DNA from: Cercophora sp. LCS_1 | Taxonomy: Eukaryota; Ascomycota; Sordariomycetes; Sordariales; Lasiosphaeriaceae | Length of the DNA stretch: 64,000 bases | NCBI GenBank assembly: GCA_036250225.1 | Contig: JAPZLL010000048.1 | Location: forward strand, 212,083-276,082 | Direction of reading: 5' to 3' | Shown here: positions 1-10,366 of the stretch, piece by piece | How positions within the stretch are numbered: the first letter of the stretch is position 1 | Layout: each line of letters opens with the position of its first letter | Position numbers and translations under genes: made by a program | Notes under the pieces: model-generated | Told to the model about the DNA's origin: nothing | Database searches by the model: none | What the model saw: the letters and a program-made list of their open reading frames with translations, nothing else

Positions 1-1098
1 CTCGTCGTTGATGTCTCGGCGAACGGTGGTGGCTACATTGTGGCAGGATACGAGCTCTTCAACCAACTTTTCCCCGGTATCCCGATGTTCCGCGCCGACA
101 ACCTGCGAGAAAGCGAAAGTCTCCGGCACATGGCACAAGTTTCAGATCGCTTTCTTGATGAAATCCTAACATTTGACGCTTCTATCCTCGAGGACGCCGA
201 CATTGCTGAGGACCAAGCGGAAGCTGCCCGCCAGGTGGCCTTTGGCACGCTCCAATCCAGCTCCATTATCGGAAACATTGTCCCCGGCGGCGTCTTTTCC
301 CCCGACGGGACCAACCTCACGACAGTCGACGCCATCCTCGACCCAGTGACAATCCTTGGTGATCGCTTCACGGCCTACCAGTTTACGCCCCTGAATGAAA
401 CCAATGACGCATTCAACGTTTCGGGCACTGGCCACCGCGCCAACTTGCCACCAGCCGTCTTCGAGCCCGAAAACGTTGTGCTTCTCACCGACGGCACGTG
501 CGGCTCAACTTGCACGCTCTTCGCCTACCTGATGATCTTGCAGCTCGACATCAAGACCGCCAGCGTTGGAGGCCGTCCCAAAGCAGGTCCCATGCAGTCC
601 GTTGCCGGCGTCGAGGGTGCACAGGTGTTCTTCCTTGAGGATATCAGCGCCGCCGCCTCGGCAGTTCTGATCCTCGACCCAGCGCTGAATCAGACAGACA
701 GCGAGCTCCAGATTCTGGATGAGGGTTACGCTCTCACTCGTGCCGCGAACCCGGCTAGACCTGGTGCAGTCAACGGCAAGAACGCTTTCATGCGCGCCGA
801 TGCCGAGACTCCACTGCAGTTCCTATATCAGCCCGCCAACTGCCGCTTTTTTTACACGAAGGAAATGTTGTTCGGTCCGGTTGAGGTGTGGAAGCGCGCT
901 GTTGACTCGACATGGACTGATCCGGCCAAGTTCTGTGTCGAGGGGAGCAGAGTAGCCGTCAACCTGACCGAGGAACCGGCTGATGGCAAGTTCTTCTTGA
1001 ACTCCAAGATTCGGGTTGGTGGTGCTGGTGCTCTACAGGCCGGAGGGATCAGAGCAGCGGTTGTCGGTGCGGTTGTTGTAGCTTTGCTGTGCATGTAA
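1..1098 (+). CDS. S41-type (CPAF-like) serine peptidase, 3' part
   Basis: The reading frame is open from base 1 and ends at TAA, so only the C-terminal ~365 residues are present; the start lies outside the window. The frame opens with a Gly-rich stretch (NGGG) followed by a segment around bases 478-600 (LLTDGTCGSTCTLFAYLM, then GGRPK) that fits the catalytic core of fungal peptidase S41 proteins related to the CPAF/tail-specific protease group; the serine of the CGSTC segment is the likely nucleophile. The last ~20 residues are hydrophobic after a Gly/Ala-rich stretch (AGGIRAAVVGAVVVALLCM), which resembles a GPI-anchor signal, so a cell-surface or secreted location is inferred. The substrate is unknown. 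An internal Met codon at base 40 is not the true start. Confidence 0.75.
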   Translation, partial: LVVDVSANGGGYIVAGYELFNQLFPGIPMFRADNLRESESLRHMAQVSDRFLDEILTFDASILEDADIAEDQAEAARQVAFGTLQSSSIIGNIVPGGVFSPDGTNLTTVDAILDPVTILGDRFTAYQFTPLNETNDAFNVSGTGHRANLPPAVFEPENVVLLTDGTCGSTCTLFAYLMILQLDIKTASVGGRPKAGPMQSVAGVEGAQVFFLEDISAAASAVLILDPALNQTDSELQILDEGYALTRAANPARPGAVNGKNAFMRADAETPLQFLYQPANCRFFYTKEMLFGPVEVWKRAVDSTWTDPAKFCVEGSRVAVNLTEEPADGKFFLNSKIRVGGAGALQAGGIRAAVVGAVVVALLCM

Positions 1099-1501
1099 GA
1101 CAATATCTAGGTGACAGATAACAGGTCGGTTGGGTGGGTAGGTGACGGAGTTTTGGGAGCCTGGAGGGAATCTGGAAATCTTTAGTACCTAATTGTGTTT
1201 GATTGATGTCCATTATTCGTTCTTGTGTGTGCATTTGGGCAAGGCTTTTAATCCGAAAGAACGAAGTTTGAGATATAGAAAGATTGATGATGCCTCTTCC
1301 AGATGAAAGAAGTAGTATGGGTGATCATTCAATGCCTTTTTCGAAGATGACAATGCATGAGACTGAACCATCGATGCCTTGTCTGAAAACGCAAGTGAGT
1401 ATCGACAAACTTTTGATCTGCTTGAAGAAGTAGGCCGAAGTTGGGAGCTGGACGGAACGACCGTGATCGCGGCCCATTTATAGACCGACATCAACCATTG
1501 C
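1099..1501. other. Intergenic, convergent 3' ends
   Basis: This 403-bp stretch lies between the S41-type gene (+) and the first cysteine-rich gene (-). It is moderately AT-rich, and I see no convincing gene or repeat in it. Confidence 0.5.
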
Positions 1502-1963
1502 TTAAAACTTTCCGTTCAAAATTTTCCATTTCTGTGTGGAAACCCCCCTGCCCCTCCATCCTTGGTAGCCATGATCCCCTCTGAAAAGTACCTCAGCCTG
1601 GCCCATTCGTAACCAATCCTCGAGAATGCCGCGCATCTGCTGGGTATCTCCTTCCCACCATTTCCCACATGTGGACCAGCACTGTGTTTCGCAGGAGAAA
1701 TGGCACTCGATACCCCGGCCATCGCAGTAGTTTGGGCATTTTTCAGCGGTGCATCCCACCTTGCAGTCGGTAAGCCAGGCCCACTCCGGCTCACTGTAGT
1801 GCGACGACAGCTCGAGCTTTTCGGTTGGAAAACCCGCCGCCGGCGAAAGACCGGCAATCTGTCGAGCTCGTTTTGGGTTGACGGTGGCCCAAGGCCGAGG
1901 CGGTGACTGGTATGCCAGGTTTGTGGTCGCAAGGAGCAGAAGCAATGTGTTGATGAGAGTCAT
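1502..1963 (-). CDS. Small secreted cysteine-rich protein
   Basis: This single-exon frame encodes 153 residues. A typical signal peptide occupies residues 1-18 (MTLINTLLLLLATTNLA). A compact cluster of eight cysteines follows in the middle, most of them spaced Cx3C or Cx4C, and then a short motif RGILEDW. The small size, secretion signal and even number of clustered cysteines fit the broad class of fungal small secreted proteins, some of which are effectors, but I recognise no named family. It shares its layout and an ILED motif after the cysteine cluster with the next minus-strand gene (2430-3068), so the two look like diverged tandem duplicates. The function is unknown. Confidence 0.6.
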   Translation of the reverse strand: MTLINTLLLLLATTNLAYQSPPRPWATVNPKRARQIAGLSPAAGFPTEKLELSSHYSEPEWAWLTDCKVGCTAEKCPNYCDGRGIECHFSCETQCWSTCGKWWEGDTQQMRGILEDWLRMGQAEVLFRGDHGYQGWRGRGVSTQKWKILNGKF

Positions 1964-2429
1964 GTTCGAGTGGAAATGTGGTTATTGAGGGATGTGGTGG
2001 CCGAGGGGGAACGCTTGATAACGACTTGATACCTACGGAAGTTGACTTCTTGGAAGGGGTAGGACGTGAGAAACAGTTCCAGAGAGAGATGACATGATGG
2101 TTTTATCCTTGTAAGTTAGGTTTATTGTGCGTCTGTTGAGGAGCGTGGGCCTCGGTTGGTACAGACACCGTTTTGGCCGATACGCTTGTTTCTCGACCAG
2201 CCGAAGCCATATCGCCACGGCCACCTGACAGCGGGCCACTCTCAGCGTGGTACCTACCATGCATCATTGGTGGGGTTGTCAAGGATAATCACCAACCTAA
2301 CACTGAGTGTGGCGATGTGGTGTCAAACAGGCTGGTTAACACTAGTAATTGCACAGCCATGCAAATTGCGGACCATCGGCTCAAATCTCTTCCTTTGAGG
2401 TTGTGAATACAGGATAACCTTCCAAACCT
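1964..2429. other. Intergenic between tandem secreted-protein genes
   Basis: This 466-bp interval is the 5' region of the 1502-1963 gene. It contains many short chance frames on the plus strand. I see no convincing gene, repeat or RNA. Confidence 0.5.
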
Positions 2430-3068
2430 TCACTTCTCTGCTGGTCTGTGAGGGAACGCCGCCGCATCTCCCCCCTTTGCTTCCGTTTCTTCCAAAATCT
2501 CCTCCACTCGATGAAGAAAAACCCGATCCTCGAGGATATTACGCAGATATATGGTGTCCGTCTTGACGAACGCGTCGCATTTCCCAGCACAGCGATCAAT
2601 GCATCCTCTGGAATAGGATAACTCTCTACCACAAATGGGTTCGTAGTACTGCTGCGCGCAGTCCGCCGTACATTTCTTCATGAATCGCTCTGTTTCGGAT
2701 TGTGGCTTCGAATCGTCCGGTAGGGTCTTGATGGTAAATCCCCTGTTCGATGGCCTGCTCTTCGACTTGCCTCTCCCGCCTGAGCCGCCCGGGGTAGCAT
2801 CGGCGAATTTGGGGATATTCGGGGATCAAATCCCAGAATCCTCGTTTTGAGCCTGAATGAGCTGTGGCATCCTCAGACGGAACTCTGGCTGAGGTTTCGG
2901 GCGGTATCGAGGTCTGCTGCGCTCTCGGAACACGGGAATCATCGAGGAGGCCATGTTTTGGTGTATTTCCGAGAGGGTTGCGGATAACGCCACACTCGTC
3001 GTCCCAGGGGCTTGGTGCGACGCTGTGGCTCCAACAAGCGATGCCAGAACGCATGTCGAAAAGCGCAT
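2430..3068 (-). pseudogene. Second small secreted Cys-rich protein, interrupted by in-frame TGA
   Basis: The same reading frame runs from an ATG at 3068 to a stop at 2430 (213 codons) but is broken by one in-frame TGA at 2826-2828. Residues 1-17 form a signal peptide (MRFSTCVLASLVGATAS). The part after the stop holds six clustered cysteines (KCTADC, PIC, GCIDRCAGKC) and the motif LRNILED, resembling the neighbouring gene at 1502-1963. The TGA could come from a CGA codon by one C-to-T change, which would make this a young pseudogene. Alternatively a small intron whose length is a multiple of three removes it, but I found no strong donor site nearby. A different frame is also open over part of the region, so the model remains uncertain. 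The function is unknown; secretion is inferred from the leader. Confidence 0.5.
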
Positions 3069-3654
3069 GGAAGTTGAATAGCCAAATTCGAGAGATAATT
3101 AGAGGAAAGGGAGGAGGTATCGGTGGGAGAGTAAATCCGCTCGCGGTGAACTTTGAACGGTTTGTCGGCAGCCCTCTTGTGAGCATAATTTTCTCTTCAA
3201 TCCGAGGAGTTGGCCGACAAGTCATGGTGAAACAGTAATCTCCTGGGCTTTGTCGGATTTGAAGGAAGGTTCGTTGGTCGGAACCACAAAATGACTCTGA
3301 TCAACTACCCAGTAATGAAGCCGGTTATGCCCAACATGATGGGGGGAACGAGACCTTTTTGTGTTCCGATTTTTGAGTAAACTGCCCTTGATAGATATCC
3401 ATGTCTGCGGTAGGCTCAGGGCGGCGATGCGACGCCTTGACGGCCGATAGACTAGCTTTTTGCAATTGCAGCATACCTACCGGTAGGTTGTTTTGGCGCT
3501 GGCGGGGATTCGGTGCCGATTCCGCGGGGTGGGGTTTGGGATTCGGTGCCTGGTGGCCCAGGCGTACGGAATCTGGGACCAGGCAATTTTAGTGAGGACT
3601 TCCCCGCATCTTCCGCTTCGAGCCTTCCCCATCCAACCCCACCTCCAAACAACA
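3069..3654. other. Divergent promoter region
   Basis: This 586-bp interval separates the starts of the minus-strand secreted gene and the plus-strand RQT4-like gene. It contains a 13-bp direct repeat (GGGATTCGGTGCC) near 3506 and 3539, about 33 bp apart. A CT-rich leader precedes the ATG at 3655. I see no other gene. Confidence 0.45.
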
Positions 3655-5280
3655 ATGGCCGCCCAAGCTCAGCTTTCTCGACTCCTCCCACTGCCAGACG
3701 ATGAGTTGAAGCAAGTCCTTGACTATGCTTCTACGCTCTCCAAATCTGAAGCAGTCGAGCACTTTACTGATCTGCTTGGTGACTCACCCCAGGCCGTCGG
3801 CTTCATCTCCTCGTTCAATTCCCGTCGCGTCGACCCAAAAGCATCCCTCGCTCCATCCTCTGCGGTCGCCCCCAGTTCAGCAGGGCCCGGCTCAGCAGGG
3901 CCTAGTTCGGGACAGAATTCCGACCTCGAAGGGGTTCCCAAACACAAGCGCCCTGCGAAAAAGAAGAAGGCGAACCTCCATGCCCTCCCGCCCCGCCAGA
4001 TCGCTGCCTTCGACGTTGGTCCTGGAATAGCGTACAACAAGAAAGACCAGAACGAGGATTACATATCCGGGCGGTCCGGAGCGTCGACACCCCGAAACAA
4101 TGCCGGTCCCACTAAAGCCCCGCCGGCGCCGATCGTGACCCCTTCCGAACCATCCCGGCCAACCCCTCCCCCGGTCTCCCGAACACCTCCCGTACAAGCT
4201 CGCTCGAATCCTTCTGCCAGTGGGACTCTTGTGTCAGAACTCGTCCTCCCCAAAGCAAAGCCCAGCAAGAATGCCACCAAGGTCACAATCACCGGGGGCG
4301 TCCCGATGCAGGGCGCCTCCACAGCTCTCAGCGATCTAGACCAAGCTATCCGCTCCCTCGAGATCACAACCAATCCCTCCCACGCCTCCAACACAACTGA
4401 GGGTATTTCTGCCCGCCGCTGCAACTGTGTAGCGACCAAGCATCCTATCCTTGCCGCGGCTCCAAACTGCAAGAATTGCGGGAAGGTCATCTGCATCAAG
4501 GAGGGTCTGGGCCCATGTACATTCTGTGGCGAGCCGCTTCTAAGCTCATCCGAGGTACAAGGCATGATCAAGGAGCTGCGTGCAGAGCGGGGTCGGGAGC
4601 GGATGGCGGCGGACCGGGAGGCACATAAGAAGGCAGAGGTTTCAAGCACACCGCGTCCATTTGCCCTACCGCGCGCCGAGGAGCCTAACCCTGCCGAAGC
4701 GCGGGCTTTGGCGCACAGAGATAAGCTTCTCAATTTCCAGGCGCAAAATGCGCAAAGGACAACGATACGGGATGAGGCGGCCGATTTCGATGTAGCGTTG
4801 ACGGGAAGCATGTGGGCAAGTCCAGAGGAACGGGCCTTGGCTCTGAAGAGACAACAAAAGCTACTGCGCGAGATGGAGTGGAACGCGATGCCCGAGTATG
4901 AGAAGACGAGACAGGTGGTCAGCATTGATATCTCGGGAAGGAGAGTATTCAAGAAGATGGCCAAGATCGAGCGACCGGTTACTCCTGACGAAGAGCCTGA
5001 TGGCGGCGCTCCTGTGTTGCGGGAAACAGACGGCAACCGTGGAGGCGTGTTCAGCCATAATCCTCTCTTGGGTGGATTGATCAAGCCCGTGTATGTGCCC
5101 GACACCGACGGCGAGGGGAAAGGGAAGTCCCGAGAGTTGGAGGGTAGGAAGGACAAGTCCTCAAGGTGGCGGAGAGTACAGGACGACGGAGATAATGAGG
5201 GAGTTATTCTTGATGGAGGGATATCCGGTGGCAGGGATGGCGATGAGCCAGACTGTGGGTGGTTTACCAACAGTGCATGA
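3655..5280 (+). CDS. RQT4: Ribosome-quality-control trigger subunit, TRIP4/ASC-1 family
   Basis: The protein has 541 residues from the ATG at 3655; the frame is open further upstream, but that extension looks non-coding and the chosen Met opens the conserved N-terminus. A C2HC5 zinc finger at about residues 256-292 (CNC, CKNCG, CTFCG pairs) is diagnostic of the TRIP4/ASC-1 family. The N-terminus (to about residue 60) is a helical CUE-like region that in yeast Rqt4 helps read ubiquitin on stalled ribosomes. The middle is Pro/Ser-rich and basic; the C-terminal part has mixed charged helices. Family knowledge places the protein with the Slh1/Cue3 helicase complex that splits collided ribosomes in the cytoplasm. 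No intron was seen. Confidence 0.85.
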   Translation: MAAQAQLSRLLPLPDDELKQVLDYASTLSKSEAVEHFTDLLGDSPQAVGFISSFNSRRVDPKASLAPSSAVAPSSAGPGSAGPSSGQNSDLEGVPKHKRPAKKKKANLHALPPRQIAAFDVGPGIAYNKKDQNEDYISGRSGASTPRNNAGPTKAPPAPIVTPSEPSRPTPPPVSRTPPVQARSNPSASGTLVSELVLPKAKPSKNATKVTITGGVPMQGASTALSDLDQAIRSLEITTNPSHASNTTEGISARRCNCVATKHPILAAAPNCKNCGKVICIKEGLGPCTFCGEPLLSSSEVQGMIKELRAERGRERMAADREAHKKAEVSSTPRPFALPRAEEPNPAEARALAHRDKLLNFQAQNAQRTTIRDEAADFDVALTGSMWASPEERALALKRQQKLLREMEWNAMPEYEKTRQVVSIDISGRRVFKKMAKIERPVTPDEEPDGGAPVLRETDGNRGGVFSHNPLLGGLIKPVYVPDTDGEGKGKSRELEGRKDKSSRWRRVQDDGDNEGVILDGGISGGRDGDEPDCGWFTNSA

Positions 5281-6119
5281 TATATTGTCAAGGCCTTGAT
5301 ACATACCATAGAAACACTGTCATGAATCAAGGCATTAAATCCCTTGGGTCCCGGATAATTGTGCGCACAGGTCGGAGGGATGTTCTTCTCGGAGGACGGG
5401 CTTGCCCAATATTTCAACCAATACTCGGTAGGCGATTTGAGGTGGTCAGTCGGATTCACTGTGCAGGTTTTATTGTCTTCGCCCTTATCGACAATCGGGT
5501 TCCGGGCGGTGTTATCCCCGGACGGAGCGCCGGATTCTGAGGAAGTTGGGCCCAGGTATTGAGCGCTTCGCCTCAAGCCTGGCACATGGGCGAAAAGGGC
5601 TGTTGCTTTTTATGCTTCCGGTTGTCCCGGACCGGTCTCTCGGATCTTAGATGATCTGGAGAAGGCGGGGGTAGCTCCATTGTCACCAATCCAATTGGTC
5701 TCGAAGCTGAACAGGGCTGAATGTCACGTGGTAGGGCGTCGGAAGATGGATTCCAGGGTGCGCACCATGCGCTAAGATCTCCAGGCGGCCCCACGGGTCC
5801 GCTTTACTGCATGTCCGTGTGATTTGTGCAAGCCATTCTGCGATTTGTGCAACCAGCTCGGCGCATCCCCGCAAAGGCCCCACAGACGCGTCCGCGACCC
5901 GGCCTCTGATTCAACCAAGCCATCAACAAGCCCTTGCAGCGCGTCCCGCACTCTCTTATCGCTACGAACCTTCCTCAAACTCTGGCAATGGAGACACACC
6001 ACCCTCAATCGACCCAATTCCACCGAGACATGACGATATAGCAGCCTTCTCCAAGCGCTTCTCCATAAACTGCGCGAACTGGCGACCGGCTTTGGGCAAC
6101 GCCCTCGTAACGTGTCAAG
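5281..6119. other. Intergenic, upstream of sirtuin gene
   Basis: This 839-bp interval contains no supportable gene. The last ~200 bases are C/A-rich and probably include the 5' leader of the sirtuin gene. A long antisense frame enters from the RQT4-like gene and is treated as a shadow. Confidence 0.45.
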
Positions 6120-9100
6120 ATGCCAACGACACATGTCGAGCCGGCCTCCGAGTCCCATCTGCACGAGATTGCGACTGCGCTGTGGAAGTCGCGGAAAGTC
6201 GTCGTCATTACTGGCGCCGGGATCAGTACAAACTCGGGGATTCCTGTACGTTCCCTCCCCTCTTCGTCCGCAAAGCGCGCGTCTGACCATTTTGCAGGAT
6301 TTCCGATCCGAAAATGGCCTATACTCGCTGATCCAGGCTCAATTCGACGCCACCGCAGAAGACGGCCCCGCGAGTAGCAATGTCGACGCCGACGAGTCTG
6401 ACCTATCTTCCGATTTCTCCGATCACCGGCCGACCAAGCGTCGTAGACTCTCCCCAGAGCAAACCCCGGGAAAGGCTGTCAATGTGGAGGCTCCAATTGA
6501 ACAGCACAGGGTCGGTACTCTTGGTGGTGATGGAGGCACGGGCGGCCCCTCGACGAGGGATGGTTCTGCACACCAGACGAGTTTACTAAAGGCGCCCAAA
6601 CAATCGAGCGAACGAGACGGAGAGATGGATGTGATCATGGGCGACGCAGACGAAGAGCATGCCCCCGGGCCTCCAGGCGATACTTTGCCTTGTCGTCTCG
6701 ACGGCACACCCCCGGCACAGCCGAGCTCTCGACGACCGACATTGACGCCCCTTCTTAGCCCACGGTTGTCCTCTGGCACCGCAGACCTGCCAGATACTAA
6801 AGACGAGTTCGCAGCGTCTGAGCGACAACCCCATTTCGTTTCATCTCCTCCGAGCTTGGCTCTCGATATCACGACAGGTTCCGATCGCCAGCTAAGGTTT
6901 TCAGTCGCCTCTTCCCCGCTTTCATCACCACCTCCCATCTTGTCCGACCCATTCCGGGAATACTCGGCCGACACTTCAAGCCCTTCTCCGAGCTCCAACA
7001 GTAGCAGCTCGTTGTCGCGGTCAGAAAGCGAGGAGCCATCTTCGGCTTCGACGCCACTTCTAACCTCGCAGACATCCTTTGCCTCGTCGTCAAGTCGAAC
7101 ATCGCTACCCAACATGAAGGGAAAGGACCTGTTCGACGCGCAGATCTGGTCATGTCCGATCAAAACTTCGGTGTTTTATACGTTTGCAACAACTTTGAGG
7201 CAGAAGGTGCGCGAGGCAGAGCCAACAAGCAGTCACCGTTTCGTCAGTGTCCTCCGGGACAGCCGGAAACTGGTCCGTTGTTACACACAAAACATTGACC
7301 AGCTGGAGGAACGCGTTGGCCTTGCAACTTCTCTTGAGCTCGGGCCCGGAAGCAGATACAGGTTTTCGGTTCGCGCAGGGAGAACCTCAGTGGGCGTGAA
7401 AGGCGCAGTCAAGGAGACGGAAACGCCCACTGGATCCCAGACCCAGCCTGGACAACAAGACGATGTGCCCTCGGAATCACAGACGAATGTGGATGATGGC
7501 CGAATGGAGGACGACGGCGCCGCAGCACCGAGCAACGTTCCCTTCTCAGCAGCTGAGATGAGTTCGGACTCGACAGAAGTAGCCGCACCGGCCACCGTCT
7601 CCGCGCCGGGCCCGAATCGCGGTGTCGAGTGCGTTTTCCTACATGGCTCCCTTGCCCACCTCCGGTGCTTTGTGTGCGGGCGCACGTCGGAATGGGACGA
7701 AGAAACACGACTGGCAGATACCCTAGCAGGCCGACAACCGACGTGCCCACATTGCGCTGGGGCAACAGCGGCTCGACAGGAACGAGGGAAACGGGCGCTC
7801 GGCGTCGGGAAACTCCGGCCCGACATTGTACTCTACGGCGAAGAGCATCCACATGCGCACTTGATCAGCCCTCTTGTCCAACATGATCTCTCGCTTGGGC
7901 CAGACATGTTGCTCATCTTGGGGACGAGCTTGCGAGTGCATGGACTGAAGGTTCTTGTCAAGGAGTTCGCCAAGGCCGTCCACGATCGTGGAGGCAATGT
8001 CGTCTTTGTCAACTTCACCAAGCCCCCCGAGTCTGTGTGGGCTGATGTCATTGACTACTGGGTTCAGTGGGACTGTGATGCCTGGGTGAGCGACGTACAG
8101 AAACGACGGCCTGCCCTTTGGTTACCCCCTGGGACAACGCTCCCTGAAGGTGACAAACCCAAAGCATCGAAATCATCAAGAAAGAACGGCAACCTTGAAG
8201 GGGCCAAGCGCAAGTCGGTCAAGAATTCGTCGAGCAAGCGCAGGGAGAGTGACGAGCCAGCTCGGGATGTCATCGAAGTTAGCCAACCCATGGATGGCGA
8301 CCAGCCGAGCTCCCAAGAAGGGCAGCCCGGATCCCCGGAACAACCGGAGACCAAGCAACAGGAGCTGGGAGGGGGAGAAGAAGAGCGGCAGGACAAGGCC
8401 GAGCCCCAGAAGAGACCCTCGAGAGCCCCTCGGCCACCCAAGCCCAGAGAATACAAGTTCAACCCCAACGCCAAGCGTCCTGCAGCTGTGCGTGACGACA
8501 AGCACAACGGGGCCTACGTTATTGGGAAGATCATGTTCAATCTCGGCCGGATATCGGGTCGAACCGCTGCGTCTTCTACGCAGTGTTCTCCTGCTGCGAC
8601 AACCAAGTCGAAGCCAAAGAGAAACCGCAAGTCGGCTCCAGCCGCTCTTGGGCCACAGCCGTTTGTTCCGGCACAGCAAGGTGCCGAATTGGAACCAAAG
8701 GTAGAGGCTAGACGCCAGGACAGCGAAATGCCCGGACTGCAACCAGAGGCTGCGCCTGAACTGGCGCCAGCACCCACAATACCAGCGATCCCTGAATTGC
8801 AAACTGCCCCTGGACAGAAGGAGGCAAAACGACTGGCGAAATGGCGAACAAAACGAGAGAAGCAGCCCGAAGAAGCTGAGCTTCCAGATTTACGTCCCAA
8901 CCAAGACGATTCAATATCAGCAGCCGTGAAAAACCGGAAGCGCAAACGAACCGTGACGTGGAAGAAAATACACGGCGTTGAGACAGCCGTCTCCTCTGAT
9001 GGCCCCGATCCGGCTTCCGCGTCAACGTCGAGCCGGTTGCCTGGGCCCGCGGCGCTCCTGTCATTGCGTCACCCAGAACCCCCGGCCCACCACTTCTCTT

Positions 9101-9444
9101 TCATCTCGCATGCTGCAACTTCTTCCCCGCCCCCACATTTCGTCCCTCATCCCATCACATTGCCTGAAATACAAAAGCAGCCTCTCGAGGTCTCATCGCC
9201 TAACAGGCCACAGCCGATGGAAGTGGCCTCATGGGCGCCACATGGGAACCCTTTCTTCCTCAATGACCCTCTCTCAGGCTGTTTTGGCTACTCACCGCCC
9301 CGTGCCGCCCCGGCTCCCCGTCCCCACTTCTATCAGTTTTATAAGCAAGATACCGTAGACAGTCTATGGGGACCGGACAAGCAGTTGAGGATGGAGGACC
9401 GCGAGGCGGCTGAAGTGCTAGCCGCCCTTGGAGGTAAAGCATAG
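6120..9444 (+). CDS. HST4: Sirtuin NAD-dependent histone deacetylase, HST3/HST4 type
   Basis: The model joins 6120-6245 and 6298-9444 across a 52-bp intron (donor GTACGT, acceptor TTTGCAG) to give 1090 residues. Splicing restores the sirtuin signature GAGISTNSGIP / DFRSENGLY at about residues 33-53. The NAD pocket motif TQNID is at 372-376, the catalytic His of LHGS at 491, two zinc-binding Cys pairs at 499/502 and 525/528, and GTSLRVHG at 584-591. The fold is split by a Ser/Pro-rich insertion of about 290 residues after the first motif and another of about 100 residues before the catalytic His. A basic, disordered-looking tail of ~430 residues follows. Fungal HST3/HST4 enzymes deacetylate histone H3 Lys56 in the nucleus; that assignment here is inferred from similarity. 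Fungal members of this group are often far shorter. Confidence 0.85.
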
Positions 9445-9577
9445 ATCATTGTACAAAGCTGTGGCTCAGCTATATCATTAGGATAGCATTTCCAGTACCA
9501 GCGAAACGGAGAATATTTCAATGCTTATGCCAATGCACAGGGTGAACGCCAGGATAGGAAGGTCTTTTTCTAAAACA

Positions 9578-9660
9578 TTAATGCCCCCTAAAAAGAATCT
9601 GCCGCACTACAAAAAGAGAACTGGATGCGTGCAGGAAAAAAACAATGCCTCAATGTGTGT
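9578..9660. repeat. Decayed GATGC/GACGC unit array, locus 1
   Basis: A-rich sequence carries spaced ATGCC, GATGCG and CAATGCC boxes at roughly 20-bp steps. The same style of units occurs at 21540-21660, 27035-27120, 27465-27700 and 61130-61400. Similarity at this locus is weak. Confidence 0.35.
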
Positions 9661-9720
9661 AGCTGGCGTGAAGCATCGTCAACGAGGAAGCCAGAGGCCC
9701 GGGGCTCCTTGATTAGCCCC
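9655..9720 (+). repeat. 66-nt coding-like relic, copy 1
   Basis: It matches the reverse complement of about 22330-22395 at roughly 60 of 66 positions. In the shared frame both copies spell SIVNEEARGPG, but here a Trp codon seen in the other copy (TGG) is TGA, and a Ser codon (TCG) is TAG. The parent gene or element is not recognised. Confidence 0.6.
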
Positions 9721-9857
9721 ATTCCGGCTCTGTCAAGAGGGAAAGGGCTTTGGAGACGTTACCATGATAAGGCCCATGATCGGTGATTCGGGTTCATCCA
9801 GAAGAGCGAGGAAGGCGCAGAGGACGTGTGCGTGCGTGCCCCTCAAGGGAGCGAGAA

Positions 9858-9995
9858 TTTCGAGAGCTCTGCTCTCCTTTTCCTCTTTCCTTCTTTGGCG
9901 AATTCGTGTCCGGTTCAACCAAAACCTTTCTTCAAACGAATTCTTTTCGTTTCTCTCAAAACCCACGGTGAAACGATTTTTTTTTCGTGCGCAGG
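9858..9995 (+). repeat. T-rich dispersed repeat module, copy 1 (truncated)
   Basis: It begins with TTTCGAGAGCTCTGCTCTCC, whose GAGAGC/GCTCTC arms can form a 6-bp stem. A pyrimidine-rich stretch with CCTTTCTTCAAACGA follows, then a run of T. The same order occurs at 26501-26736 (+) and 62063-62263 (-). This copy lacks the GGCTGCGCC end. Confidence 0.6.
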
Positions 9996-10366
9996 CTTCT
10001 CTCCTTAAAAGCCCGCCATACCTACGACACTGCTATCGGGTTTTCCGGTTACTCGGGTCTGTCGTGGTATCACGTCGACCCGACTCGCATCAGAAAGTCT
10101 TCCCACTGAACGTAAACGACCGACCGCCCTGGTTTTCTGAACAGGCCGGGTTGGTCTACCCAGTGGGGATTGGGCAGTATGTCCCATTCACACATGGGCA
10201 AGCCCTACACTGCCCGCTTAGATGGTCCTCAAAACCACGTCTTGGTTTGCGGTATCATTGGCGTTGTGTCGGTCAGAATCGATGACGAGCGGACGACGGT
10301 ACTGACTTTGAGAAAAAGCACTTTGCTGTCTTTCCCCCCAAGCAATAATCCAAATCATATCGCCCC

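Larger units (their letters stand above)
9445..10366. other. Intergenic region made of repeat relics
   Basis: The region holds, in order, a short decayed unit array (9578-9660), a 66-nt coding-like relic (9655-9720) and a T-rich dispersed repeat module (9858-9995). About 300 bp that I cannot assign follow. No intact gene was found. Confidence 0.5.

Noticed and set aside
4059..5585. 508-codon minus-strand frame antisense to the RQT4-like gene
   Set aside because: It is mostly a shadow of the conserved plus-strand gene with its C2HC5 finger, and its product is low-complexity Ser/Pro-rich sequence.
9764..10285. 173-codon plus-strand frame across the T-rich module
   Set aside because: It translates a dispersed repeat, and similar translations appear at the other copies without conserved frame.
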